A stretch of 64,000 bases of DNA, taken from NCBI GenBank assembly GCA_964604675.1, contig CAZSAT010000005.1, positions 1-64,000 on the forward strand, given 5' to 3'. Every line of letters begins with the position of its first letter. The first letter of the stretch is position 1. The DNA comes from CAZSAT01 sp964604675. GTDB lineage: Bacteria; Myxococcota_A; UBA796; CAJQPC01. Positions 44,713-52,824 of this stretch are shown piece after piece. The notes under the pieces are model-generated. The model was not told where the DNA came from. It saw only the letters and a program-made list of their open reading frames with translations, and made no database searches. The position numbers and the translations under genes were made by a program.

Positions 44713-44720
44713 GGCCGGAA

Positions 44721-45074
44721 GGACCCAGTGAGCAGAGGGAGTGCAGACGGCGCGCAAAGCGCAGCCGTGTGCATCCCGGTCGGTGGGGGGTCAGCGAGCC
44801 GAAGGCGAGCGTAGGGGGGCCCAGCGAGGGGCCCCCCTTCAGAGGGCCTGCTCTCTGCGAACGGTCCGGAGGACCCAGTGAGCGGAGGGAGTGCAGACGG
44901 CGCGCAAAGCGCAGCCGTGTGGACCCCGGTCGGTGGGGGGTCAGCGAGCCGAAGGCGAGCGTAGGGGGGCCCAGCGAGGGGCCCCCCTTCAGAGGGCCTG
45001 CTCTCTGCGAACGGTCCGGAGGACCCAGTGAGCGGAGGGAGTGCGGACGGCGCGCAAAGCGCAGCCGTGTGCAC
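44721..45074. repeat. 150-bp tandem direct repeat (about 2.4 units) between dnaN and recF
   Basis: Units start at 44721, 44871 and 45021 (period exactly 150 bp); the third is partial and ends at the dnaN stop. The copies differ at only a few bases. Each full unit holds two hairpins: a 9-bp perfect GC stem with a 6-base loop (44814-44837 and 44964-44987), and an ACGGC/GCCGT stem extended by GCGC/GCGC (44747-44768 and counterparts). The region fills the whole dnaN-recF intergenic space, so it has no gene. Because the period is a multiple of three, long open frames arise on both strands, but they are artefacts of the repeat. Confidence 0.9.
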
Positions 45075-46193
45075 TCAGTCGAGCCTCATGGGCATCACGA
45101 CGAAGAGCGCGGTGTCGTCGTCGGGCTCGCGCACGAGCGCCGGTGACAACGAGTCACCGAGGTCGACCGACACGCGCTCGCTGCCCAGGACGCTGAGCAC
45201 GTCGTTGAAGTAGCGCACGTTGAAGCCCACGCTGAGGGCCTCGCCGTCGAGCTCGATCGGCACCTCCTCGCGGGCCTCGCCGATGTCGGAGTTCTGCGCC
45301 GAGATGACCACCTGGTCGGCCTCGAAGGCGAAGCGCACCGGCCGGGTCTTGTCGGCTGCGAGCAGGCCCACGCGCTTCAGGGCACCGCTGAAGGTGTCGC
45401 GCAGGACCATGACCCTGCGCTGCGGCACCTGGGGGATGACGGGCCGGTAGTCGGGGAACTCGCCGTCGAGCAGCCGGAAGTAGAAGCGTGCGCCGTCGAC
45501 CTCCAGCAGGGCCGCGTGCTCGCCGAAGGTGAGCGACAGCTCCGCGTCGTCGCGTTCGCAGAGCTTCTTCATCTCGCCGACCGCCTTCCGCGGGAGCAAC
45601 AGGCGCGCACCCATGCCGAACTCGCCCTCGAAGGGCGCTTCGGCGTAGCAGAGGCGGTGGCCATCGGTGGCGACCATGCGCAGCCGGGGGCCGTCGTCGC
45701 CCTCGACCTGCTGGAGGTGGGCGCCGTTGATGCCGTAGCGGTTGTCGTCGGGACAGATCGCGAAGCTCGTGCGCTCGATCATGTGGCGCAGGGCGCCAGC
45801 GACGAGCTTCATGGTGGCGCGACCGTCGAACTCGGGCAGCGGCGGGTAGTCCTCGCCCGGCAGGCCGGGGACCTTGTACCAGGCCGAGCCGCACGACAGC
45901 TCGAGCCGGTTGTTGCCCGCGATCTTCAGGTGCACCGTGGGGTCGGGCAACATCCGAGCGATCTGGAAGAAGTTCGCCGCGTGCACGGCGAGCTCCCCGC
46001 CCGTGGTGACGTTCGCCGCCAGGTCGCCGATGTAGGCCACCTCGGTGTCGGTCGCCGTGAGACGGAGACGGCCCTCGGCCGCCTGCAGGAGCACGTGCGA
46101 GAGCACGGGGTTCGGGGTGTTTCGGCGGTCGACGATGCCCTGCACGCGGGAGAGTCCCCGCAGCAGCTCGTCGCGATCGATGTAGAGCTCCAT
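45075..46193 (-). CDS. dnaN: DNA polymerase III sliding clamp (beta subunit)
   Basis: The 372-residue protein is the ring-shaped clamp that tethers DNA polymerase III. It shows the three-domain beta-clamp pattern with MELYIDRDELLRGLSRVQGIVDRR at the N-terminus, RLRLTATDTEVAYIG, RHMIERTSFAICPDDNRYGINGAHLQ, MVATDGHRLCYAE and the C-terminal pocket ending DDDTALFVVMPMRLD (the P-M-R-L tail is the clamp signature). I start at ATG 46193, with GGAG upstream; the longer frame adds eight residues before it. Follows dnaA; an AT-richer stretch and DnaA-box-like sites fill the gap upstream. Confidence 0.97.
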   Translation of the reverse strand: MELYIDRDELLRGLSRVQGIVDRRNTPNPVLSHVLLQAAEGRLRLTATDTEVAYIGDLAANVTTGGELAVHAANFFQIARMLPDPTVHLKIAGNNRLELSCGSAWYKVPGLPGEDYPPLPEFDGRATMKLVAGALRHMIERTSFAICPDDNRYGINGAHLQQVEGDDGPRLRMVATDGHRLCYAEAPFEGEFGMGARLLLPRKAVGEMKKLCERDDAELSLTFGEHAALLEVDGARFYFRLLDGEFPDYRPVIPQVPQRRVMVLRDTFSGALKRVGLLAADKTRPVRFAFEADQVVISAQNSDIGEAREEVPIELDGEALSVGFNVRYFNDVLSVLGSERVSVDLGDSLSPALVREPDDDTALFVVMPMRLD

Positions 46194-46508
46194 CTCGGCT
46201 CCGGTGCGGCCCGGCACGAAGGTTCTGATGATCTAAAGAGTCTTCAGATCAGAGATCTTGTCGTGATCGTAGGGCCTGTGGAAATGTGGAGGGGTGGTGA
46301 TCACCTGGAGAGGTGGCAACGATACCGGGTAGATAGACGATCACCCGGTTGTGGACGGACGGCCGATGCGCGGTGGGAACGCTGTGGCGAGGTGGGGATG
46401 GACGGGTGGTCTGCCCGCGTCGAGCGCGATCGTCCACCATTCGTCCCCAGGCCATCCACAGGCTTTCTCCACCGCACGTCACAGGCTTGTCCATACCCGA
46501 CCGCGGCC
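46194..46508. other. Putative replication origin (oriC) between dnaN and dnaA
   Basis: This 315-bp gap has no gene. Sequences close to the DnaA box TTATCCACA occur at 46277-46285 (TGTGGAAAT, reverse), 46285-46293, 46350-46358 (TGTGGACGG, reverse), 46452-46460 (CCATCCACA), 46465-46473 and 46487-46495 (TTGTCCATA). None is a perfect box. Beside them lies 46221-46270, with 21 G/C out of 50 by my count (42%), far lower than the surroundings and rich in GATC, a candidate unwinding element. Together with dnaA and dnaN this is the best origin candidate. The reading is by pattern only. Confidence 0.55.
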
Positions 46509-47852
46509 TCAGAGGCCCAGGTTCTGCTCGAGGGTGCGGAGCACGTGCCGGGTGTCCGGGTTGTGCTGCACCTCTTCGCTCACCTTCCGGTGGGCGTGGA
46601 GCACCGTGGTGTGGTCCCGCCCGCCGAAGGCCAGGCCGAGGTCGGGGAAGCTCAGCGGGGTGTGTTCCCGGGCCAGGTACATGGCCAGCTGGCGCGGCCT
46701 GGCGACCGACTTGACCCGCCGCCGGCCCTTGAGGTCGGAGACCTTGATGTTGAAGAAGCGGCTGACCGCTTCCATGATCCGCTCCGGCGTGATCTGCTCG
46801 ACCGGCTCGGCGAGCAGGTTGCCCAGGTGCTGGCGGGCGAAGTCCAGCGAGAGGGGCTCGGCGTAGAAGCTGGCCTTGGCCGAGAGCTGGTGGAGCACGC
46901 CTTCGAGCTCGCGGATGTTGCCGCGCACCCGGCTCGCGATCCATTCGGCGAGGTCTTCGGGCACCACCAGGCCGCTCTCGTCCGACTTGCGCCGGAGGAT
47001 GGCCATCATGGTCTCGTGATCGGGCGGCTGGATGTCGGCGAGCAGGCCGCCCTCGAAGCGGGTGCGCAGGCGTGGCTCGAGCTTCTGCAGCTCCCGCGGC
47101 AACACGTCGGACGTGAGCACGATCTGGCGACCGGTGGTGTGGAAGGCCTGGAAGGTGTGGAAGAACTCCTCCTGGCTGCGGTCCTTGCCCATGAAGAACT
47201 GCACGTCGTCGATCAGGAGCACCGAACCCTGGTCCCGGTAGTAGGCCCGGAAGTCGTCCATGCGGCGCAGCCGGATGGCGTTGATCATGTCGTTGACGAA
47301 GGTCTCGGCGGTCGTGTAGATGATCTTCGCGTCGTGGCCCGAGCGGATGCCGTTGCCCACCGCCTGCATGAGGTGGGTCTTGCCCAGGCCGGTGCAGCCG
47401 TAGACGAAGAGCGGGTTGTAGTTGGCGGCTCCGGGAAAGTCGGCCACCGCTTCGGCGGCGGCGTGGGCGAACTGGTTGCAGGCGCCGACCACGAAGGTGT
47501 CGAAGGTCTTGTCCTGTGCCAGGGCGATCACCCGGCCACCGGGCGGAGACACTGGGCTCGGGGGGGCCGGAGCGGGTTCGGGCTCGGGCGCGGCGGCCGC
47601 GGGCACCTGGGAGAAGTCGGCCACCCGGAAGTCCACGCGGACCGGACGGCCCAGGGCTGCGTGGAAGGCCTTCGTCAGCTCGGGCTCGTAGTTCTCACGC
47701 ACCCAGCCCAGCACGTAGCGGTCGGGCACCAGCAGCTCGACCTGGCCGGTGGCGACGCGGCCCATGCGCAGGCGCTCGAACCAGATCTGGAAGGCCTCGC
47801 GCCCGATGACCGACTCGACGTGCTGGGTGACCTCGCGCCAGACCTCGTTCAT
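46509..47852 (-). CDS. dnaA: Chromosomal replication initiator protein DnaA
   Basis: The 447-residue DnaA opens the origin. It has domain I (MNEVWREVTQHVESVIGREAFQIWF), a Pro/Ala-rich linker (domain II, about 83-105), an AAA+ domain III with YGCTGLGKTHLMQAVGN (Walker A, about 151-167) and LLIDDVQFFMGKDRSQEEFFHTF (Walker B), and a C-terminal helix-turn-helix domain IV with the DnaA signature FGGRDHTTVLHAHRKV. The ATG at 47852 has GAGAGG upstream and is preferred over an 11-codon longer frame. It diverges from rpmH and faces dnaN across the putative oriC. Confidence 0.98.
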   Translation of the reverse strand: MNEVWREVTQHVESVIGREAFQIWFERLRMGRVATGQVELLVPDRYVLGWVRENYEPELTKAFHAALGRPVRVDFRVADFSQVPAAAAPEPEPAPAPPSPVSPPGGRVIALAQDKTFDTFVVGACNQFAHAAAEAVADFPGAANYNPLFVYGCTGLGKTHLMQAVGNGIRSGHDAKIIYTTAETFVNDMINAIRLRRMDDFRAYYRDQGSVLLIDDVQFFMGKDRSQEEFFHTFQAFHTTGRQIVLTSDVLPRELQKLEPRLRTRFEGGLLADIQPPDHETMMAILRRKSDESGLVVPEDLAEWIASRVRGNIRELEGVLHQLSAKASFYAEPLSLDFARQHLGNLLAEPVEQITPERIMEAVSRFFNIKVSDLKGRRRVKSVARPRQLAMYLAREHTPLSFPDLGLAFGGRDHTTVLHAHRKVSEEVQHNPDTRHVLRTLEQNLGL

Positions 47853-47938
47853 GGACCTCTCACCCTCCACACGCAATCCCGCCATCGACCGCAGGGGGGC
47901 GATCGGGGAGAGGGGCCACGTCGTGCCGACAGGAGGCG

Positions 47939-47967
47939 ACGCTATCAGCGGTCGAAGCGGCGGTCAA
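47939..47967 (-). promoter_or_regulatory. Candidate sigma-70 promoter for dnaA
   Basis: On the minus strand TTGACC is followed, after exactly 17 bases, by TAGCGT. The -35 matches five of six consensus bases; the -10 is weak (T-A and last T). It lies about 90 bases upstream of the dnaA start and points at it. In this GC-rich genome such elements are only suggestive. Confidence 0.4.
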
Positions 47968-48005
47968 CGGGCGATCCCGAGCGCGTTTTCGAAGCGGTGA
48001 TCGGC

Positions 48006-48034
48006 TTGACGAACAGGGGGTCGTGGCATAGATC
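48006..48034 (+). promoter_or_regulatory. Candidate promoter for the rpmH operon
   Basis: TTGACG is followed after 17 bases by TAGATC, about 90 bases upstream of rpmH on the plus strand. The -10 is a poor match (three of six). The 270-bp gap between dnaA and rpmH holds no other feature I can support. Confidence 0.3.
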
Positions 48035-48122
48035 GGCGGGTCCGCGAGGACCCCCTCGGAAGCCTCGCCCCCATTCTCTCGGCCCACGCGTCCTTCGGCG
48101 CCCACGGGCCCCCGGAGCTCTC

Positions 48123-48275
48123 ATGTCCAAGCGCACGTACCAGCCGAGTCGGATCAAGCGGAAGCGCACCCACGGCTTCCGCCTGCGGATGTCCACCCCC
48201 GGTGGTCGCAACGTGCTGTCGGCTCGGCGTCGGAAGGGCCGCAAGCGGCTCTCCGTCACCAACCCGAAGAAGTAG
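48123..48275 (+). CDS. rpmH: 50S ribosomal protein L34
   Basis: The 50-residue protein is L34: MSKRTYQPSRIKRKRTHGFRLRM, then GRNVLSARRRKGRKRLSV. It lies at the ribosome base near the exit tunnel. It heads the rpmH-rnpA-yidD-yidC-jag-mnmE group, the standard bacterial order, and diverges from dnaA. The length is usual, with a few residues beyond the core at the C-terminus (TNPKK). The start is an ATG with GGAG about eight bases before it. Confidence 0.98.
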   Translation: MSKRTYQPSRIKRKRTHGFRLRMSTPGGRNVLSARRRKGRKRLSVTNPKK

Positions 48276-48289
48276 CACCCTCCCCCGGG

Positions 48290-48634
48290 ATGACCCCGGA
48301 CACGAGCTTTCCGAAGGCGCTGCGCCTGTTGCGCTCCTCGGACTTCCGCCGCGTGCAGCGTCGGGGGCGTCGGGTCCGAACGAGTCATCTCCTGGTGATC
48401 TACCTGCGCGGTCGACGGAACACGCCCCGGTTCGGGCTCACCGTCAGCCGAAAGGTTGGCAACGCAGTGACCCGAAACCGCGTCAAGCGCTGGCTCCGTG
48501 AGGCGCTCCGCCACCACAAGGCGGAGCTCCACGGTGCGTGGGACGTGGTCTTCATTCCGAACCCCAAGGCGCCCTTCGTCGGCTTCGAGGTGATCGAGGC
48601 CGAGGTGACCGAAGCCCTGCGGCGGATCCGTTGA
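48290..48634 (+). CDS. rnpA: Ribonuclease P protein component
   Basis: The 114-residue protein is the RNase P protein subunit, which helps the catalytic RNA trim 5' leaders from tRNA precursors. The key RNR region reads KVGNAVTRNRVKRWLREALR, after FPKALRLLRSSDFRRVQRRGRRV. It lies 14 bp after rpmH, and its stop overlaps the yidD start as TGATG. Normal length for rnpA. The catalytic RNA (rnpB) is not in the window. Confidence 0.97.
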   Translation: MTPDTSFPKALRLLRSSDFRRVQRRGRRVRTSHLLVIYLRGRRNTPRFGLTVSRKVGNAVTRNRVKRWLREALRHHKAELHGAWDVVFIPNPKAPFVGFEVIEAEVTEALRRIR

Positions 48635-48855
48635 TGCGCTGGCTTCTCCTCCGGCTCGTGCGTGCCTACCAGGTGCTGGTGTCGCCGCTCCTCCCACCGA
48701 CCTGTCGCTTCGAGCCCAGCTGCTCGAGCTACGCGATCGGCGCCCTCACCCAGCACGGGGCCGTCTGCGGCTCATGGCTCGCGGTGAAGCGCATCGGTCG
48801 TTGCCATCCCTGGCACCCCGGTGGCTTCGACCCGGTGCCCGAGGCGTGTGACTGA
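48634..48855 (+). CDS. yidD: Membrane protein insertion efficiency factor YidD
   Basis: The 73-residue protein has the YidD hallmarks: LLRLVRAYQVLVSPLLPPTCRFEPSCSSYA, then LAVKRIGRCHPWHPGGFDPVP. It is a membrane-associated factor that helps YidC insert proteins. The start codon overlaps the rnpA stop and the stop overlaps the yidC start (TGATG in both), so translation of the three genes is coupled. The Cys positions (CRF.PSCS) are those conserved in the family. Confidence 0.95.
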   Translation: MRWLLLRLVRAYQVLVSPLLPPTCRFEPSCSSYAIGALTQHGAVCGSWLAVKRIGRCHPWHPGGFDPVPEACD

Positions 48856-50534
48856 TGGCGATTCGCAAGAAGCGCGGACAACCGGGTGAGCAGCAGACCC
48901 TGGTCGCGGTCGTTCTGATGCTCACGGTGATGTGGGTCTGGTCGACCTTCATCGCTCCCCCCGTGCCGGTCGAGGCCCCCGCGGGCGACGAGGTGGTCGT
49001 GAGCACGCCGCTCACCGCCGAGTCGGGCTCCACCACGACCACCGGCGCGGCCCCGGCGGCCGCTCCGACCAGCGCCCCCGAGCGCACCCTGGCCTTCTCG
49101 ACCGAGGCGGTCGACGCCACGTTCACCACCGCCGGCGGCGGCCTGCGCGGTGTGGTGTTGCCCGAGCACCGCGGCGCCTTCAAGGTCACGCCGATCTGGT
49201 CGCACGCCATCGGCCTGGTCACCGGCTCGGCCGAGGGCGACTGGGACCCGTGGGGCGAGGAGCCCGAGCCCGAACACATCGTGAGCGAGGCCGGGCTCTT
49301 CCTCGCCAGCGGCTCGGGGGCCTTTGCACCTGTCGCCTTCGAGCTGCGCAGCGAGTCCCCGTTGTCGGCGGTGTCCAGCTTGCCGGGCGGGCTCCGCATC
49401 GAGCAGACCTTGAGGAGGACCGCCGATCCGGAGCGCCTGGAGGTCACCCTACGCTTCGAGAACGGGGGCACGAGCGAGTGGGTGCAGCCGCGCTGGGTCG
49501 GCGCGCTCGACGTCTTCGAGGGCGAGTCGGGTCGCTACCAGAACGTGATGCGACCGGTCGGCTTCGCCGACGGCGACCTCGAGACCCTCGCCAAGCTGAG
49601 CGACGTGGAGGACGGTCCGAAGATCTTCCAGGGTGCGGTCAGCTGGCTCGGCATCGCAGACCGCTATTTCCTCGCGGCCTTCATGCCGGCCGAGGCGGAC
49701 TGGGGCACCCTGCAGTTCGGCCAGTCGCCGGATGGGCGCCAGGGTGCCTTCCTGGTCCGCTCCAACGCCCTGTCGCCCGGCGAGGCCGAGGTGGTCGAGC
49801 TCGAGGTCTACATCGGATCCAAGCAGTACGACGAGCTGGGCGAGCTGGGACACGATCTCGAGAAGTCGGTGGACTTCGGCTTCTTCGGGCTCTTCGCCCG
49901 CATCCTGCTCACGGTGCTCAAGCTCTACCACTCCCTGGTGGGCAACTGGGGCCTGGCGATCATCCTCCTGACCGTCACGGTGAAGCTGGCCTTCTTCCCG
50001 CTCACCCAGAAGTCCTTCGCGTCGAGCCGCGCCATGCAGCGGCTGCAGCCGGAGATCGCCAAGCTCAAGGAGAAGCACGGCGAGGATCCGCAGGCCATGG
50101 GCCAGGCGCAGATGGAGCTCTTCAAGCAGGAGGGTGTGAACCCCCTGGCGGGCTGCCTGCCGATGGTGGTGCAGATGCCCGTGTGGTTCGCGCTCTACTC
50201 GGTGCTGCTCACGGCGAGCGAGGTCTACCACGCCGAGTTCCTCTACCTGAAGGATCTCTCCAGCGTCGATCCGCTGGGGGTGTTCCCCTTCGTGGTCGGG
50301 CTGCTGATGATCCTTCAGCAGCGCATCCAACCCATGAGCGCGTCCATGGACCCGCTCCAGCAGAAGATGATCCGGCTGATGCCGCTCGTCTTCACCATCT
50401 TCATCTTCGCCTTCCCGTCCGGGTTGGCGGTCTACATCCTGGTCAACACCAGCCTGTCCATCTTCCAGATGTGGCTGATCAACCGCGCGAATCCCTTGCC
50501 GGTTGCACCTCAGCCCGCGATCCAAGCGGAGTGA
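48855..50534 (+). CDS. yidC: Membrane protein insertase YidC
   Basis: The 559-residue insertase catalyses membrane insertion of proteins, alone or with SecYEG. N-terminal anchor: TLVAVVLMLTVMWVWSTFIAPPVPV. A periplasmic domain of about 300 residues follows, with an Ala/Thr-rich linker (residues 55-75). The conserved transmembrane core shows NWGLAIILLTVTVKLAFFPLTQKSFASSRAMQRLQPEIAKLKEKH, QEGVNPLAGCLPMVVQMPVWFALYSVL and LVFTIFIFAFPSGLAVYILVNTSLSIFQ. Full gram-negative length with the large periplasmic domain, as expected for a diderm. No signal sequence besides the uncleaved anchor. Confidence 0.97.
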   Translation: MAIRKKRGQPGEQQTLVAVVLMLTVMWVWSTFIAPPVPVEAPAGDEVVVSTPLTAESGSTTTTGAAPAAAPTSAPERTLAFSTEAVDATFTTAGGGLRGVVLPEHRGAFKVTPIWSHAIGLVTGSAEGDWDPWGEEPEPEHIVSEAGLFLASGSGAFAPVAFELRSESPLSAVSSLPGGLRIEQTLRRTADPERLEVTLRFENGGTSEWVQPRWVGALDVFEGESGRYQNVMRPVGFADGDLETLAKLSDVEDGPKIFQGAVSWLGIADRYFLAAFMPAEADWGTLQFGQSPDGRQGAFLVRSNALSPGEAEVVELEVYIGSKQYDELGELGHDLEKSVDFGFFGLFARILLTVLKLYHSLVGNWGLAIILLTVTVKLAFFPLTQKSFASSRAMQRLQPEIAKLKEKHGEDPQAMGQAQMELFKQEGVNPLAGCLPMVVQMPVWFALYSVLLTASEVYHAEFLYLKDLSSVDPLGVFPFVVGLLMILQQRIQPMSASMDPLQQKMIRLMPLVFTIFIFAFPSGLAVYILVNTSLSIFQMWLINRANPLPVAPQPAIQAE

Positions 50535-50539
50535 ATCCC

Positions 50540-51469
50540 ATGTTCGCCTCTCCCCCCGAAGGAACCACCACCGTCACCGCCGAAGGCGATGACATCCAAT
50601 CGGCCGTCGCCCTCGCGGCCGGAAAGCTCGAGACCAAGCCCGCGGGCGTGGTCTGGAGCCTGGACAAGTCCTGGTTCCGCAACGACGCAGGCGGTGTCGT
50701 TCCCCGCGACACCGTGAGGATCGTGGCCTGGGCCCGCGACGCCGAGGAGCTCGAGGCTGCCGACGACGCGCAGGCCTGGCTCGAGACGCTGCTCGGCCAC
50801 ATGGGCTTCGAAGAGGTCAAGGTGACCGCCCGCGTGGGCCACAACGGTGCGGTGACCCTGGAGGCCGACGTCGACGCCGGCGCCCGCCTGGTCGGCAAGC
50901 GCGGCCGCACGCTCGAGGCGGTGACCTTCCTGCTGCAGCAGTCCATCGGCGCGGACTACCCCGACCGCACGTTCCGGCTGGACGTCACCAAGAAGCCCGA
51001 GGATCGCGAGGCCCGCGGCGATCGTGATCGTGATCGTGGCCGTGGCCGCGACCGCGACGACCGAGGCCGTGGCCGCGACCGCGACGATCGAGGCCGTGGC
51101 CGCGACCGCGACGACCGAGGCCGTGGCCGCGACCGCGACGATCGAGGCCGTGGCCGTGGCCGTGGCCGTGGCCGTGATCGCGACGATCGGAACTCCAAGG
51201 CCGACGTCAAGAAGCTCACCGGCATCGCCGAGAAGATCGCCAAGCGCGTGATCGAGACAGGCGAGTCCGAGGTGGTGCGCAAGGAGCTCAACTCCTTCGA
51301 GCGCCGGATCATCCACGTGGCCATCTCGGAGCTCGATGGCGTGGCCACGCGCTCGATCGGTGAAGGCAACCTGAAGCAGATCGAGATCTACGCAGACGGT
51401 GCCGGCGTCGACACCTCCGAGGCCGACCTCGACACCTCCGAGACCGACGACTCGACGGCCGAGGAGTAG
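50540..51469 (+). CDS. jag: Jag/KhpB RNA-binding protein with a large Arg/Asp repeat linker
   Basis: The 309-residue protein has a Jag-like N-terminal domain (residues 1-60), a KH domain (GARLVGKRGRTLEAVTFLLQQ, with GKRG as the RNA-binding GxxG loop, near 115-135) and a C-terminal R3H domain (RKELNSFERRIIHVAISELDGVATRS, near 255-280). Between KH and R3H, residues about 159-217 are a low-complexity block of repeated (DRGRGRDRD)-type units, encoded by a 27-bp tandem repeat. KhpB proteins bind RNA and influence division and sRNA networks. The tail is Ser/Thr/Asp/Glu-rich. Normally the linker is short; this insertion is unusual. The ATG at 50540 follows yidC by five bases. Confidence 0.9.
   Translation: MFASPPEGTTTVTAEGDDIQSAVALAAGKLETKPAGVVWSLDKSWFRNDAGGVVPRDTVRIVAWARDAEELEAADDAQAWLETLLGHMGFEEVKVTARVGHNGAVTLEADVDAGARLVGKRGRTLEAVTFLLQQSIGADYPDRTFRLDVTKKPEDREARGDRDRDRGRGRDRDDRGRGRDRDDRGRGRDRDDRGRGRDRDDRGRGRGRGRGRDRDDRNSKADVKKLTGIAEKIAKRVIETGESEVVRKELNSFERRIIHVAISELDGVATRSIGEGNLKQIEIYADGAGVDTSEADLDTSETDDSTAEE
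51015..51191. repeat. 27-bp tandem repeat inside jag
   Basis: A roughly 27-bp unit (nine residues, DRGRGRDRD type) occurs about four to five times with shorter Arg-Gly and Asp-Arg variants at the ends. All units stay in frame. It encodes the Arg/Asp/Gly-rich KhpB linker. Such repeats easily gain or lose copies. Confidence 0.85.
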
Positions 51470-51470
51470 C

Positions 51471-52799
51471 CTGACCGGGGACACGATCGTCGCCTGCGCC
51501 ACGCCCTGGGGGCGCTCGGCGCTGGCGATGGTGCGTGTGTCGGGACCGCAGACCGAGGCCGTGCTGGCCGCGGTCTGCCGCCTCACCCCGGCCGAGTTGC
51601 CCGAGCGACGCGCCCGGCTCGCTCCCCTGATCCACGACGGACGGGTGATCGACCACGGGCTCGTCACGCGCTTCGTGGGTCCGCGCAGCTACACCGGCGA
51701 GCACGCGGCGGAGCTCTGCTGCCACGGCAACCCGCTGCTCGTCGAGCAGCTGATCGCGGCCTGCGTGGCGGTCGGCGCGCGGGTGGCGCACCCCGGCGAG
51801 TTCACGCGCCGGGCCTTCCTCGCGGGGCGGATCGATCTCGCGCGTGCGGAGGCCGTGCTCCAGACCATCGAGGCCACCAGCCCCCGCGGTCTGGCGGTGG
51901 CCCAGCAGGGTCTCGACGGCGCGGTCGGGTCGCTCGTGGACGGGCTCCGCGCCGACCTGACCGAGGCGCTGTCCGAGCTGGAGGCACGGCTGGACTACCC
52001 CGCCGAGGGCCTGGAGCTCGAGGACGACCGCGCGCTCGCCGCGCGCGTCGTCGCGGTGGGGGAGCGCGCGGCGGCGGCGGCCGCGACCTGGCAGGCCGGT
52101 CGCGTGCTCGTGGAGGGGGCCACGGTCGCGCTGGTCGGTCCGGTCAACGCGGGCAAGTCGTCGCTCTTCAACGCGCTGGGCGGCTCGGTGAGGGCGCTGG
52201 TGTCCGACACGCCCGGCACCACGCGGGACGTGGTCGAGCGCCGGGTGCGGCTGGGCAGCGTGTCGATCCGGCTCCTGGACACCGCGGGCGAACGCGAGGC
52301 CGACGGGTTGGAGGCCGCGGGCATCGAGCTCGGGCGTTCGCTGACCGCCGACGCGGACCTCCTCGTCGTGGTGGTGCCCTCCCACGACCCGGATCGGGCG
52401 CGGCCGCTGCTCGAGCGGCTCGACGGCCCGCACCTGCTCGTTGGCAACCACGCCGACCGTCCCGGCGCTCGGACGAGCCTCGCCGGTCGCCCCCTGCTCC
52501 CGACCGTGGCCACGACCGGGGAAGGGCTCGACGCCCTCGCTGCGGCCATCGCCGAGGCGCTGGTCGGCGAGGAGCTCGGCTCGGGGCTGGTCATCGCGTC
52601 GCTCCGCCAGCGCGACCTGCTCGGCGCCGTCGCGCGCGCCTGCACGGCGTCTGCGTCGGCCCTGCAGGGCGAGCCCGGACCCGCGGTCGCTGCGGAGGAG
52701 CTCTACGGCGCGCTGGCTCGTCTGGACGCGTTGATCGGTCGCGACACCCGCGAAGCGGTGCTCGACTCCTTGTTCCGCCGCTTCTGCATCGGCAAGTAG
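51471..52799 (+). CDS. mnmE: tRNA modification GTPase MnmE
   Basis: The 442-residue GTPase works with MnmG to modify U34 of certain tRNAs. The N-terminal domain shows DTIVACATPWGRSALAMVRVSG and EFTRRAFLAGRIDLARAEAV. The G domain shows GPVNAGKSSLFNAL (G1), DTPGTTRDVVE (G2) and LDTAGERE (G3). The C-terminus ends RFCIGK, the diagnostic Cys-containing motif. G4, normally NKxD, reads NHAD. I place the start at CTG 51471, right after the jag stop, with GAGGAG four bases before it; the upstream alternative is GTG 51399 overlapping jag by 71 bp. mnmG is not in the window. Confidence 0.92.
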   Translation: MTGDTIVACATPWGRSALAMVRVSGPQTEAVLAAVCRLTPAELPERRARLAPLIHDGRVIDHGLVTRFVGPRSYTGEHAAELCCHGNPLLVEQLIAACVAVGARVAHPGEFTRRAFLAGRIDLARAEAVLQTIEATSPRGLAVAQQGLDGAVGSLVDGLRADLTEALSELEARLDYPAEGLELEDDRALAARVVAVGERAAAAAATWQAGRVLVEGATVALVGPVNAGKSSLFNALGGSVRALVSDTPGTTRDVVERRVRLGSVSIRLLDTAGEREADGLEAAGIELGRSLTADADLLVVVVPSHDPDRARPLLERLDGPHLLVGNHADRPGARTSLAGRPLLPTVATTGEGLDALAAAIAEALVGEELGSGLVIASLRQRDLLGAVARACTASASALQGEPGPAVAAEELYGALARLDALIGRDTREAVLDSLFRRFCIGK

Positions 52800-52824
52800 T
52801 GCGAGACGGCGGTAGGCTCGGCCG

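Noticed and set aside
44709..45146. Long open frames across the dnaN-recF repeats on both strands
   Set aside because: They exist only because the 150-bp repeat length is a multiple of three. Composition is low-complexity and no start signal is present; they are not proteins.
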